A stretch of 41,356 bases of DNA from Bacteroidales bacterium (GCA_024409235.1 JAKSUA010000023.1:1-41356), one strand, 5' to 3'; positions 23,751 to 32,362 are shown, counted from the first letter of the stretch. Numbers and translations are program-made. Notes: a model not told the origin generated them from the letters alone.

Positions 23751-25496
23751 TTACAGCAGATTTATTACGTCTTCGACAATCTGCTCGGCATTCATGCGCA
23801 TGGTTGCACGGAATTCCGATGGATTGTATCTGTCGGCGAATTCTTTTGTTGCTCCACGTACAATTACTTTCATGTCTGAAGTTCCGTAGAAACGGGCTAC
23901 TTTTTCACCGAAACCTCCGTCAATCAAACCGTCTTCCATTGTAACTACTAAACGGTGGTCTTTTTTCAATGATTCAAGTAGTTCCAGGTCCAAGCCAGTG
24001 ATGTAGCGTGGATTGATGATTGTTGCGTTGATTCCTTTGCTTTGTAATAATTCAGCAGCTTTTTGTGCTTCAAAGAATTCATTGCCTAATCCGATTATTG
24101 CCACACCGTTACCTTTTTTATCCACTCTGAATTTGTTAAGGTCAGAGTAGCCTTCTGCCACTGGTTCGTCGGTGTGCACAACGTTCATTGGAATTCTGAT
24201 TGCAACCGGATGCTCGTTTTGTTCTATGCTCCAGTCAACCATTGCTAAGTATTCTTCGCAGGTTGTTGGTGCCAGATACACCATGTTAGGAATATTCGCC
24301 ATTAATGGAATATCGTACCAGCAGGTGTGTGTTACGTCTGTCATCGACGACACGCTTCCCCATGAAACTAATATTGTTGCCGGGTTGTTGTTTACGCACA
24401 AGTCCTGCTGCAGTTGGTCGTATGTTCTCTGCATGAAAGTGCTGTGTGTGCTGAAAACTGCATGAGCACCGGCTTTTGCCATACCCGAAACCATTGCAAC
24501 TGCCTGTTCTTCGGCTATGCCACAGTCAACAAACTGTTTTCCGGCCTGTTTACGGCGTGCTTCGGTGAATCCGTAGGAAGTTGGAACTCCTGCTGCAACG
24601 CAAACCAATGATTTGTCGGTTTTCATTTTTTCAAGTAAATGTTCGGCAATAATAGTACCGTAGTCTTCGCCGCCGCCTGCAGGTGATTCTCCTGTTTCAA
24701 GATTGAAAGGAGAGTGCCAGTGCCAGTTTTCTTTGTTTGCTTCTGCCGGTTTGTATCCTTTTCCTTTTAGTGTGTTGATGTGCACAACAATAGGATGGTT
24801 GATGTCTTTTACTTTTTGAAATGCTGCAATTAGCTGCTCAATGTTGTTGCCGTCTTTCACATAGATGTAGTCTAAATTCAATGCACGGAAAAAATTGTCC
24901 TGTGCTTTGCCGTCGGTTTCACGCAGTTTTCTAAGACCTTCGTAAAGACCTCCGTGGTTTTCGGCTATGGACATCTGGTTGTCGTTCACAACAATGATGA
25001 AGTTGCTCTGTAGTTCTCCAGCAACATTCAGTCCTTCGAAAGCTTCGCCGCCGCTTAGGGAACCATCGCCGATAATGGCGATTACATTCTCTTTCTTCCC
25101 TAACACATCACGGCCTTTAGCCAAACCTGTTGCAAGGCTTACCGAAGTGGATGTGTGCCCGATAATAAAGTGGTCGTGCTCGCTTTCCGATGGTTCGCTG
25201 TAGCCAGAAATTGAGTCGTATTTTTCTTCATTTAAATATGCTTCGGCTCTGCCTGTAAGCATTTTGTGGGGATAGGTCTGGTGCGAAACGTCGAAAACAA
25301 GCTTGTCGGCAGGCGAGTTGAACACATAGTGCAATGCAATAGTTGCCTCAACAAAACCAAAGTTTGGTCCGCAGTGGCCACCGTGAACGCTGGCACGTTT
25401 GATTAAAGCTGTTCTCATTTCTGCAGCTAAAGCCTGCATTTCTTGTATGTTTAGTTTTTTTACGTCCGAAGGACCTGAAATATTTTCTATGTACAT
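23751..25496 (-). CDS. 1-deoxy-D-xylulose-5-phosphate synthase-like transketolase
   Basis: A 581-residue thiamine-diphosphate enzyme with the full transketolase/DXS domain order. The ThDP motif is GDGSLSGGEAFEGLNVAG...VVNDNQMSI (143-176). The DXS-like loop SGYSEPSESEHDHFIIGHTSTSVS lies at 97-120, the pyrimidine domain includes GIAEEQAVAMVSGMA, and the C-terminal transketolase domain ends in GLIDGGFGEKVARFY. It is slightly shorter than typical DXS, and the SGYSEPSESEHD segment differs from the canonical SGFPKR-ES form, so it may be a second, specialised DXS-like enzyme rather than the primary isoprenoid-pathway one. Confidence 0.82.
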   Translation of the reverse strand: MYIENISGPSDVKKLNIQEMQALAAEMRTALIKRASVHGGHCGPNFGFVEATIALHYVFNSPADKLVFDVSHQTYPHKMLTGRAEAYLNEEKYDSISGYSEPSESEHDHFIIGHTSTSVSLATGLAKGRDVLGKKENVIAIIGDGSLSGGEAFEGLNVAGELQSNFIIVVNDNQMSIAENHGGLYEGLRKLRETDGKAQDNFFRALNLDYIYVKDGNNIEQLIAAFQKVKDINHPIVVHINTLKGKGYKPAEANKENWHWHSPFNLETGESPAGGGEDYGTIIAEHLLEKMKTDKSLVCVAAGVPTSYGFTEARRKQAGKQFVDCGIAEEQAVAMVSGMAKAGAHAVFSTHSTFMQRTYDQLQQDLCVNNNPATILVSWGSVSSMTDVTHTCWYDIPLMANIPNMVYLAPTTCEEYLAMVDWSIEQNEHPVAIRIPMNVVHTDEPVAEGYSDLNKFRVDKKGNGVAIIGLGNEFFEAQKAAELLQSKGINATIINPRYITGLDLELLESLKKDHRLVVTMEDGLIDGGFGEKVARFYGTSDMKVIVRGATKEFADRYNPSEFRATMRMNAEQIVEDVINLL

Positions 25497-25650
25497 GATT
25501 TTAATTTTTTACAAAAATAATCATATTTTTTTATTGTTTGAAAGGAATGGTTTGAGCCTGGTTTTAACCCTACTTAGACCCAACTTGGTCCCTACTAAGC
25601 GGTAGTGAATTTTTAGATTTTTTTCGGTGTTGTCAATTTCTTCTTTCTGC

Positions 25651-25683
25651 AAAAAAAAAGGTAGGCTAAAAACCTACCTTTTT
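25651..25683. terminator. Strong bidirectional terminator after the GH9 gene
   Basis: GGTAGG and CCTACC flank a 7-base loop between an A run and a T run. It lies 19 bp beyond the GH9 stop on the minus strand. Confidence 0.88.
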
Positions 25684-25701
25684 AATTCTATTGTAGTTTG
25701 A

Positions 25702-28700
25702 TTATTTAATTGTAATTGTTGCATCAGAACTCATTTTGATGTAGTATCCTTTGCCTGGAGTTAATTTTGTTTGAGCTGATTTCAAATCTTTTAACTCAGT
25801 GTATTTTGATAATACTGTAGAAGCAGTTGCTTCTGTTGCTTTTGGATAACCTAACAAGTTCCAGCCTGCTTTTAATGCAATTGTTGTAGAAGTTGGAGCA
25901 ACACCTTCTGTTGAAAGTGTGAATGCGTTGTCAACTTTTACTAAATATGCTTCACCATATTTTAATGTTGTTAGGCTTTGCAATTCTGCAGCTTTGCCAG
26001 GTTTGTAGAAGCCGTCGTCATTTTTAATGATAGAAACATTGCTGATGTTTGTGCCAAATACATTTGCAACGCTTGCGTCTTCAGGTAAAGCATAGAATGA
26101 AATCAAGTTCCACCCAACTGTCAATGCTATAGTTTGTTTTGTTGTAGCTTGTAGGGTAGAGAATGATTTTTCAGCACTAAGATCAGATACGTTTTCAGCT
26201 TCGTCGAATGCGCTTACTGTAATAGTGTATTCTGTATTAGCAGTAAGTTTTGTTAACTCATATGTGTTTGTAGTAGCTGTACCGACTTTAGTTCCGTTTA
26301 CAAACACATTGTAACCTGTTACTGCTGTATTATCTGTTGATTTAACCCAAGAGATAGTAGCAGATGTTTCTGTGATATTTGAAACTGTAATAGTGCCTGG
26401 TGCAGTTGGCGCTTCTGTATCTCCGCCACAGTCTGCGTTAGGATCTATTATAGCAAATACAGGAGTTCTTGCGCAACTTGAACCAGATGAAATTTTCCAA
26501 TTACATAAAGCAGGGAATGCAAAGTTAGAAGCCTGTCCGTTTGTCGCACCTGTGAATTTAATGATTGATTGGTCTCCTTGGAATGATGAGTAATTTACAC
26601 CATTTTCATAGAAACCAACAGCTGCATTTGATGGTTTTATGTTTAATTGGTAGTTTCCTGCTTTTGTGAGTGTAATAGGATTTTTCTCGAATGATAGCGT
26701 TAACCAACCTGTTCCTGAAACGTTGGCTGTTGTTGTTGCTGTTGTTTTTGCATCGCCTTCTATTGTTGCAGTGAAAGTTTGGTTGCCAGTGCTATATGCA
26801 CTTTGAATATAAACATCAATACCAATAATTTGCATTGCAGTTCCAGCTGTGAATTTTGCAGAAATTTCACCCCAGTTTACTGCTGTTTTCCCATTGAAAT
26901 CTGTTGTTTTTGGCCCTGCTGTAAAGCTCATTGAACCTGCATCCTGGACATAATATGTTGTTGTTTTGGTAATGTTAGGTGCGTATGTCGTTCCTGTAGC
27001 CAATGCAGTTCCGCCTTCGGCTACGCTATACCATTCGTAGTCTCCTGCAGTTTTAACTGATAATTCAGCTTTTCCTGCGGAACAAATTGTGTCGTTAATA
27101 ACTTCTGGTAGGTTAGATGTTACGGTTGCTGAAGCAGATTTGCTTGCACAACCAGCAGCACTAATTGTCAATTTGTAAACACCGGCAGTATATGCAGTGT
27201 ATGAATTTGTTGTTGCGCCAGATATTGCCTTGTTGTCTTTGTACCAAGTGTATGTAAGACCATCTCCTTCAACATCAGTTGAGAATGTAGCAGATGTTTC
27301 TTTACAAAGTGCTACATCTTTGCCAATTGTTACATCTGGTAGGGTAGCGCTAACGACTACAGAACCTTTTGTAGTCCATTTGTCTTTTGCTGTTTCTTCC
27401 ACAACGCAAGTATATGTTCCTGCTTCTGTAACGGTAATACTTGTTTTGCCGTTGTTTGCAGAAAGTAAAGTTTCGCCTTTATACCATTTGTATGTGATTT
27501 TTTCTCCTGATTCTAATGCCGTTAGATCAACGACAGCATTGATAGTTGCCTTGCCTGTTCCGCAAAGTGTTTGTTCAGGACCAAGATCTGGTGAAGGATG
27601 TCCGAATTTATTAGGGTTGATAGGTGCTTTTTTAGAAACAATGTATCCTAAAGCGCTTACAAGACCGGCATTGTAGTCTATACCACCTTCAGTGATTTCG
27701 TAATCTGCAGTTCCTGCATTTTTCAATGTCGTGGGGTCGTAACCTTTACCACCACCTAAGAAACCAAATTGTACGTTTCGAGTAGGAATGTTCAAGTTCT
27801 TTCCGGCAGGGTTGCTGTCATCAAGATAGACATTTCTATGGTGAGGGTGATTAAAGTATGTGTATGAACCAGAACTTGGTACAAAACCAACTATGTATGA
27901 AAGTTTTGATGAGTTGTTACCCAAAATAAAATCTATGTTGGCATAAATATATTTATCGTAGGTTGTTACTCCCTTTAATTTATTATATAATGCCATTATA
28001 AATGCAGCATTTCCGTTGTAACGAAGTGTTCCCCAGTTATCAGAAGATTTATAAATACCGCTACCATCTGCTTTACCGACATAGATGTTCTTAATGAACA
28101 TTTCCAACAATGCTAATCCATCATTATCACCTAATTTTGCAAGGTTATATGCTGCAATGTCATCGTTGTTGTTGTAACCAAATTGCCAGTTGTGGTCTTT
28201 TACTTCGCCTTTATATTTTAAAGCTTCTGTTTTGTATGTAGCATCATTGGTTGCCCAATATAGTTCGGCATTTGCACAAACATAATCATCATACATTCTT
28301 GCATTTGCTGGGTAGAAACTACCAGCTCCTGCAGTTTTACCTAAGTTAGATTTTGCGTATGCAAGTGCATATTTTGCGTGATCCAAACATTTTTTTGCGA
28401 AATCAGGGTCGAATGGGGCGTATGCTGTTGACATAATCGCTAATGTAGCAGCACAGAACGATGGCATTGAACCATCAGCTGGGTTTTTTGTTACAACACG
28501 TGATCCATCGGATTGACCGCCTTGGCTTTTCGATGATTTTGCCATTTTTACCGATGTTACCCATTGTTGGTGGTCGGCATTACCATCACCAACTTGTGAG
28601 TAGAATGTAGAAGCATTTGGCGTACATTTTATAAACCATTCGCAAGCGGCACGAACTTCGTCCAAAATATCTGGAATGCCATTTGGTTTACCTTTCTTGC

Positions 28701-29091
28701 CTTCCCACGTAAAATCTTTTGCTGCACGATAACCAGAGTAATCGTATGAATAGTAGTCGTCGTAACCTTCAGGGAATTCGCTATATCCTTTTATAAGAAT
28801 GTAGGCAGAGTAGAATGCTGTTTGTCCAAATTTTACGTGGTCACCACAGTCGAACCAACCACCGGTAAGGTCAACGCTGCCATCAGCATCTTTGTCGAAG
28901 TCATAACCAACATCATGGTCCATAACCAACCAGTTTGGAACAGAGTGGTCTTTCGCACTACTTCGTTGTGCACCATAAAAACGGGTTGTCATCCATAGTG
29001 CTTTTTGGTAGTCTCCAGTAGTAAATGTTTGGCCAAATATTTGTAACGCTGAAGAGATTGCTACTACGGTTAAAAGAATATATTTTTTCAT
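25702..29091 (-). CDS. Multidomain secreted GH9 endoglucanase
   Basis: A 1129-residue secreted cellulase. Order: signal peptide (1-21, ending IFGQ); GH9 catalytic domain (about 22-487) with DxxD nucleophile region WFDCGDHVKFGQ, the NHPHHR histidine motif and acid residue in ITEGGIDYNAGLVSALGYI; Ig-like/PKD-like domains (about 490-720) with paired TYKWYKG/TYTWYKD repeats; a jelly-roll-like region (about 725-880); a fibronectin III domain (about 894-978); and a C-terminal pair of GWNLISFY/GWNLLGYP repeats. The end is TITIK, with no typical type IX secretion CTD signature, so it may be surface-held by the GWNL repeats or exported by another route. Endo-acting cellulose or glucan hydrolysis is expected, together with the lichenase at 15583. 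Confidence 0.92.
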   Translation of the reverse strand: MKKYILLTVVAISSALQIFGQTFTTGDYQKALWMTTRFYGAQRSSAKDHSVPNWLVMDHDVGYDFDKDADGSVDLTGGWFDCGDHVKFGQTAFYSAYILIKGYSEFPEGYDDYYSYDYSGYRAAKDFTWEGKKGKPNGIPDILDEVRAACEWFIKCTPNASTFYSQVGDGNADHQQWVTSVKMAKSSKSQGGQSDGSRVVTKNPADGSMPSFCAATLAIMSTAYAPFDPDFAKKCLDHAKYALAYAKSNLGKTAGAGSFYPANARMYDDYVCANAELYWATNDATYKTEALKYKGEVKDHNWQFGYNNNDDIAAYNLAKLGDNDGLALLEMFIKNIYVGKADGSGIYKSSDNWGTLRYNGNAAFIMALYNKLKGVTTYDKYIYANIDFILGNNSSKLSYIVGFVPSSGSYTYFNHPHHRNVYLDDSNPAGKNLNIPTRNVQFGFLGGGKGYDPTTLKNAGTADYEITEGGIDYNAGLVSALGYIVSKKAPINPNKFGHPSPDLGPEQTLCGTGKATINAVVDLTALESGEKITYKWYKGETLLSANNGKTSITVTEAGTYTCVVEETAKDKWTTKGSVVVSATLPDVTIGKDVALCKETSATFSTDVEGDGLTYTWYKDNKAISGATTNSYTAYTAGVYKLTISAAGCASKSASATVTSNLPEVINDTICSAGKAELSVKTAGDYEWYSVAEGGTALATGTTYAPNITKTTTYYVQDAGSMSFTAGPKTTDFNGKTAVNWGEISAKFTAGTAMQIIGIDVYIQSAYSTGNQTFTATIEGDAKTTATTTANVSGTGWLTLSFEKNPITLTKAGNYQLNIKPSNAAVGFYENGVNYSSFQGDQSIIKFTGATNGQASNFAFPALCNWKISSGSSCARTPVFAIIDPNADCGGDTEAPTAPGTITVSNITETSATISWVKSTDNTAVTGYNVFVNGTKVGTATTNTYELTKLTANTEYTITVSAFDEAENVSDLSAEKSFSTLQATTKQTIALTVGWNLISFYALPEDASVANVFGTNISNVSIIKNDDGFYKPGKAAELQSLTTLKYGEAYLVKVDNAFTLSTEGVAPTSTTIALKAGWNLLGYPKATEATASTVLSKYTELKDLKSAQTKLTPGKGYYIKMSSDATITIK

Positions 29092-29534
29092 TGTTAATCA
29101 GTTTCTTTTTAGTATGACAAAGTCTTTTAGAGTAACCCTAATTTATGAGTTGTCTAAAATCGGTATAAAGGTACAAAATTTTTGTGAATGAGAAAAAAGA
29201 AAATGGTAATTGTAGGTGTTTTTGTTCTTTACTGGAAAGAGAATAGATTTTGTTATGACTTTTTTAATAAAAAATTATAAAAAAACATTGTTTTGAAATA
29301 CGTTATTAACTTGCTAAGTATCTGTTAGTGAGTTTGTTATATTTGTTTTGTTTTTCGAATTGCTAATAATTATACAAATTTTTTTTTGCATGTGTGTGTT
29401 GATGCAGTGTATTTGTGTTGAAGGTTTGAGGTAATTTTATCGGGCAGGCCGGCAATGGGCGATCGACGTTGCAGGAATGTTAGGGAGCCGCGGCACTGAG
29501 AACCACAATTTATTTATTGTTAATTTTATTATTC
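29092..29534. other. Intergenic region with a GC-rich patch
   Basis: About 350 bp upstream of the GH9 gene is AT-rich without a convincing gene; it probably holds the GH9 promoter. From 29441 to about 29502 the composition changes abruptly to GC-rich (CGGGCAGGCCGGCAATGGGC and onward to GAGCCGCGGC), unlike anything nearby. It marks the left edge of the patchwork zone. I recognise no RNA or repeat in it. Confidence 0.6.
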
Positions 29535-29777
29535 ATGACGAAAATTACGTCTATAATAAATTTCTCCGGTACTTTGGGCGGAGAGCTTACGGGTGCAAAC
29601 TATAAAGGAATCCCGGTTTTACGAAAAAAGGCTGTTACTTGTTGTCAGCCAAATACTCAGAAACAGCTTGAACAGCGGCTGAGAATGAAGTTGGTAGGAA
29701 AAGTGTTGAAGAACGTTGCTCCATATTTGCGGACATCGTTTTCGAAGACATGCAATGGTGCATCCAAAAGTGTTTGA
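29535..29777 (+). pseudogene. Truncated DUF6266-like protein
   Basis: From an ATG at 29535 the frame reads MTKITSIINFSGTLGG, NYKGIPVLRKK, and QPNTQKQLEQRLRMKLVGKVL, resembling the N-terminus of DUF6266 proteins, which are several times longer. After about 29735 the frame runs into unrelated DNA (see 29755-29826) and ends. The family match is moderate. Confidence 0.45.
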
Positions 29778-29826
29778 AAAAGGCGGTTTTGATGTGGTGA
29801 TTGGGAATCCTCCGTATGTATTATGC
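29755..29826 (+). pseudogene. Fragment of an Eco57I/type IIG-like adenine methylase
   Basis: In a frame different from the preceding remnant, the sequence reads HPKVFEKGGFDVVIGNPPYV. This is the classic motif IV (NPPY) region of Eco57I/BREX-PglX-type N6-adenine methylases. Nothing else of that gene is present; on the right the sequence switches directly into the MFS transporter fragment on the other strand. Confidence 0.75.
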
Positions 29827-29899
29827 CAGCCATTATGGCTAACATCCACATCAGTGTTGAAGGAATACCTTCATGAGGTTTTATGATTGTTGTGTTCAT
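29822..29899 (-). pseudogene. N-terminal fragment of an MFS transporter
   Basis: The minus frame starts at 29899, overlapping the stop of the upstream gene by 4 bp (ATGA), and reads MNTTIIKPHEGIPSTLMWML then AIMAG. This resembles the start of Bacteroidales MFS exporters just before their conserved ANLYYNQP motif. It is cut at about 29822-29826, where methylase-derived DNA begins. The ATGA overlap shows it was once the next gene of the operon. Confidence 0.6.
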
Positions 29900-30093
29900 T
29901 TTCTAATCTCCAATGTAATATCAATATATGACCGTTTCCCTTCGATGTAGTCTATATACAATTCCTCTGCATCGCGCCCTTTGAGTATGTGGCATTTTCC
30001 ACAAAGCTCGCAGTTGTGTATGCATTCCCATTCATCGCGAACGTAGTTCATTCGCTCTTCTTTTGTTGATGTCTCGATACTTGGAGGAGTCAT
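29896..30093 (-). CDS. Small cysteine-rich protein, possible metal binding
   Basis: A 65-residue protein with a tight cluster ECIHNCELCGKCHILKG (C-x3-C-x2-C-x2-C), likely a zinc- or iron-sulphur-binding knot, followed by AEELYIDYIEGKRSYIDITLEIR. I recall similar small proteins in Bacteroidales but no function. It starts 3 bp after the YgbA-family gene and overlaps the transporter fragment by 4 bp. Confidence 0.65.
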   Translation of the reverse strand: MTPPSIETSTKEERMNYVRDEWECIHNCELCGKCHILKGRDAEELYIDYIEGKRSYIDITLEIRK

Positions 30094-30096
30094 TTT

Positions 30097-30396
30097 TTAT
30101 AATTCTCTGATTAAATGTTTGATGGCTGCAATAGGATGATACCACATCATGCGAGGACCTGCATAGCGCATAGCTTGACGCATCCGCTCCTTCATGTCCG
30201 GCTTATAGCAATGGATAGGACATTTCTTGCAAGTTGGTTTCTTCTCGCCAAACTTACAATGATCCAGACGCTGGTAAGCGTAGTCGAGTAGGGCGGAGCA
30301 CTCTTCGCAAAGTCCTTTGCTTACGTGCTTCTTCCCATGGCAGTAAATTTCTACCATCTGCCTGACAGTTGTCTTTTCCTGTTCGATGCGTGTCAT
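30097..30396 (-). CDS. ygbA: YgbA-family protein (nitrous oxide-stimulated promoter family)
   Basis: A 99-residue cysteine-rich protein. The family pattern is clear: MVEIYCHGKKH, LCEECSALLDYAYQRLDHCKFGEKKPTCKKCPIHCY and MRQAMRYAGPRMMWYHP. In enterobacteria the ygbA gene is induced by NO under NsrR control and has been linked to recovery from nitrosative stress; the Cys clusters suggest metal or Fe-S binding. It lies in a compact minus-strand operon between the 78-residue protein and the cysteine-rich small protein. Confidence 0.9.
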   Translation of the reverse strand: MTRIEQEKTTVRQMVEIYCHGKKHVSKGLCEECSALLDYAYQRLDHCKFGEKKPTCKKCPIHCYKPDMKERMRQAMRYAGPRMMWYHPIAAIKHLIREL

Positions 30397-30402
30397 ATAA
30401 TA

Positions 30403-30639
30403 TTAGGAATTACGAAAACAGGCATTTAGTTTATCTTCCCTGATCTTTTTTGGCTGAGCCTTGCCTGCAAGCACTAGGATTTTCTTGCCATTGCGATAGA
30501 TGTGCAACTGTCGGCTACGAACTACGGCTGTTAGTTCTTCATCTTCCTGCATTGCTTCCCAGATGGGATAGTACTCGCCTTCAGGAGAAGAGAGTTGCTT
30601 TTGAAGGTGTGAACACATGTTTGTTGTATCGATCGTCAT
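30403..30639 (-). CDS. Small conserved-looking protein of unknown function
   Basis: A 78-residue protein with no named family that I recognise. Distinct segments are PIWEAMQEDEELTAVVRSRQLHIYRNGKKILVLAGKAQPKKIREDKL. The N-terminal region and the beta-rich RQLHIYRNGKKILVLAGK part look globular. Its ATG overlaps the stop of the upstream mosaic frame by 4 bp, and it is 6 bp from ygbA. Confidence 0.55.
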   Translation of the reverse strand: MTIDTTNMCSHLQKQLSSPEGEYYPIWEAMQEDEELTAVVRSRQLHIYRNGKKILVLAGKAQPKKIREDKLNACFRNS

Positions 30640-30902
30640 TTCTCAAGTATCTTGAAATAGTTGTTCCTGATGCACCATATTCTTATTGCCCATAGAACGA
30701 AAAATCCGTTTGAAACTACCTCGTAGATAGTGTTCCAAGGGTAGGGATGTTCAAAGAATAGTTTGGCAATCCACAATCTGAGCTCTTTCTGAAACGGTGC
30801 TATCTGGCAGTGTGCGCTTCCGCAGACAGGATCTTCCAGTATGCCAATCTTCTGTGGCGAAGCAAGGAAATTGAAATCTGCATAAACAATAATCTTCTTC
30901 AT
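30636..30902 (-). pseudogene. Mosaic frame: HipA N-terminus joined to a PhzF fragment
   Basis: The first 22 or so residues (MKKIIVYADFNFLASPQKIG) resemble the start of Bacteroidetes HipA kinases, expected directly after the HTH gene at 30906. The frame then changes to EDPVCGSAHCQIAPF, the signature of PhzF-family isomerases (EDPVxGSAHC), and continues with an unassigned hydrophobic tail (IYEVVSNGFFVLWAIRIW). An intact HipA would be several times longer. Best read as a recombination scar rather than a working protein, though the single open frame could be translated. Confidence 0.55.
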
Positions 30903-30905
30903 CTC

Positions 30906-31205
30906 TCATCTTTTGAGCAATTCAGCATCCTGCAACTGTCGACCAAGAGCATCGTCGGCAGCCAGCAGCGTGATGTCCTTTTCCAGATTGAGTGCAAAGA
31001 GAACACGCGCATATATGCCCATGCTGACCGTAGGGTCACCATGCTCTACCTTCGAGACGGTCAGACGAGTAACCGTTGCTCTGTCTGCTATATCCTGCAT
31101 AGAAAAATGCCTACGTTTGCGTGCCAGCATAATCTGTTCGCCCATGATCTCCAGTTGTTGGCTCAATACCCTTGGCATCATCTTTCCAAATGTGTTCTTT
31201 CCCAT
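30906..31205 (-). CDS. XRE-family regulator, HipB-like
   Basis: A 99-residue DNA-binding protein with an HTH at about residues 22-75 (MLARKRRHFSMQDIADRATVTRLTVSKVEHGDPTVSMGIYARVL) and a short acidic tail (ITLLAADDALGRQLQDAELL). This is the HipB pattern; HipA normally follows, and a HipA-like N-terminus indeed begins 3 bp downstream before the gene is broken. With no toxin left, it may survive as a regulator of the ygbA operon. Two inverted repeats lie immediately upstream (31214-31231 and 31237-31256) as probable operators. Confidence 0.85.
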   Translation of the reverse strand: MGKNTFGKMMPRVLSQQLEIMGEQIMLARKRRHFSMQDIADRATVTRLTVSKVEHGDPTVSMGIYARVLFALNLEKDITLLAADDALGRQLQDAELLKR

Positions 31206-31213
31206 AATTGTTA

Positions 31214-31256
31214 ATTATTGGGTACAATAATAATATATGTTTAGTATAATAAACAT
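31214..31256. promoter_or_regulatory. Two inverted repeats upstream of the HipB-like gene
   Basis: ATTATTG-GGTA-CAATAAT at 31214-31231 and ATGTTTA-GTATAA-TAAACAT at 31237-31256, both with perfect 7-bp arms, lie 9 to 51 bp before the start codon at 31205. The arms differ in sequence, so they may be sites for two factors or degenerate sites for one. Confidence 0.55.
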
Positions 31257-31273
31257 TATAAGGATTTTTTATA

Positions 31274-31691
31274 TTATTTTCTATAGAAATGCGTAGAAAG
31301 TTTGTTATACAAGCCAATCGCATCTGCCATTATCTCCTCATGGTCAAATGCAAGGGGAGGGAGTGCTTTGATTGAAAACCACTCTGCCTTTGCAGCATCA
31401 TCCTGAGCAATTACAGAGAGCGGTTCGTCTACGATAGCGAGGTAGGCAATAGTGATTGTGCGACCACGAGGATCTCGGTCAACTTTTGAATATGCTCCAA
31501 CCTGAACCATGCTGTCTAACCTCAAACCAGTTTCTTCTTCAAGTTCACGGATTGCACATTCCTCTGTAGTCTCATCCCTTATATGGCTCAAAGCCTCGTT
31601 GAATCAGTAGCACCTTCGGCTCTTCTTCTTTTGTTATGGCAACAACATCTGCCGTTACAGCAGGTCGTGGATATTTGTATGTATAACTCAT
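31274..31691 (-). pseudogene. Nudix hydrolase with an internal out-of-frame deletion
   Basis: From an ATG at 31691 the frame reads MSYTYKYPRPAVTADVVAIT, VLLIQRGFEPYKG and then stops. The downstream frame resumes at DETTEECAIRELEEETGLRLD and runs to 31274. In intact relatives about a dozen residues (KW-LPGGF-x-x-M) join the two halves. The missing piece contains the first glycines of the Nudix box, leaving only REL-EE-TG. The junction reads AAGGGATGAG, so a short deletion at a GGA microhomology is likely. Confidence 0.8.
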
Positions 31692-31693
31692 AT

Positions 31694-32362
31694 TTACTTT
31701 ATTCGGTATCTGTATAGGCAGCCTTGGTATTTGTCGAATGATTCACATAACTCTTTTATTTCATCATCAGAGAATTTGTTTGCGTATGCTGACAACAGAT
31801 ACTTAACCTTAGCCTCTGTTTTCTGATTACTGCGTTTAAGATTGAGACGAGGACTTGCATCCTGAATTTCACGAGCAGACTCATACTCGAGCAATACAGG
31901 ATAATCATCGATGGTTCCCAATGCATCATGTGCCCTGAATAGTTCAGCACATGCCCAAGGACCTTCTAACCGTTCGCCAGTTTCGGCATTATGGAGTTCC
32001 CTGATAAGTATTCCTCCGAAATAGCTATCGTTGGATAGGACTGGTTTTATAGACAATTTCTTTTTGTCATTGACAATCCTTTCCACCTTTGTCTCACTTT
32101 TGAAACTTAAATCGATTCCTCCGAAATCATTAACATACCATTGCATTGATTCGCAATTTCGTGGATGAGTAATGATGTCCTTGTGGTGTTTGTTGTAGAA
32201 GTAGAACTCTACATCTGCAAATAGGAAAATATCTTCACCTTTCCTAATTGCCACGTTCTTGAATAGCATTCCTGCTATCATGTCAAAACGTTTAGAGAGG
32301 TAATCGGTATCTGCTTCGGATGTAAGACAAAGTAGGCACTTTAATGACTCCAATATATTCAT
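31694..32362 (-). CDS. Conserved hypothetical protein, possible DNA-repair-like
   Basis: A 222-residue soluble protein. Notable segments are DIFLFADVEFYFYNKHHKDIITHPR, MQWYVNDFGGIDLSFKSE, YFGGILIRELHN and GPWACAELF. The order 'FYFY...H-D..THPR...W..N..GGIDL.F.S...GGILIR' is familiar to me from unannotated Bacteroidetes proteins and is vaguely reminiscent of 3-methyladenine glycosylases (GGxLIR...GP), but I cannot assign a function. It sits between the nuclease gene and the broken Nudix gene on the same strand, probably in one operon downstream of the MUG-type glycosylase. Confidence 0.6.
   Translation of the reverse strand: MNILESLKCLLCLTSEADTDYLSKRFDMIAGMLFKNVAIRKGEDIFLFADVEFYFYNKHHKDIITHPRNCESMQWYVNDFGGIDLSFKSETKVERIVNDKKKLSIKPVLSNDSYFGGILIRELHNAETGERLEGPWACAELFRAHDALGTIDDYPVLLEYESAREIQDASPRLNLKRSNQKTEAKVKYLLSAYANKFSDDEIKELCESFDKYQGCLYRYRIK

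Noticed and set aside
25565..25606. Possible structured element (CTACTTAG ... CTAAGCGGTAG) upstream of the DXS-like gene
   Set aside because: The stem needs a bulge and no riboswitch consensus is recognisable. A THI-box motif is absent.
29619..29899. Minus-strand 76- and 80-residue frames across the scrap zone as intact genes
   Set aside because: Only the first 25 or so residues resemble a protein family (MFS start). The rest is the complement of methylase and DUF6266-like DNA.
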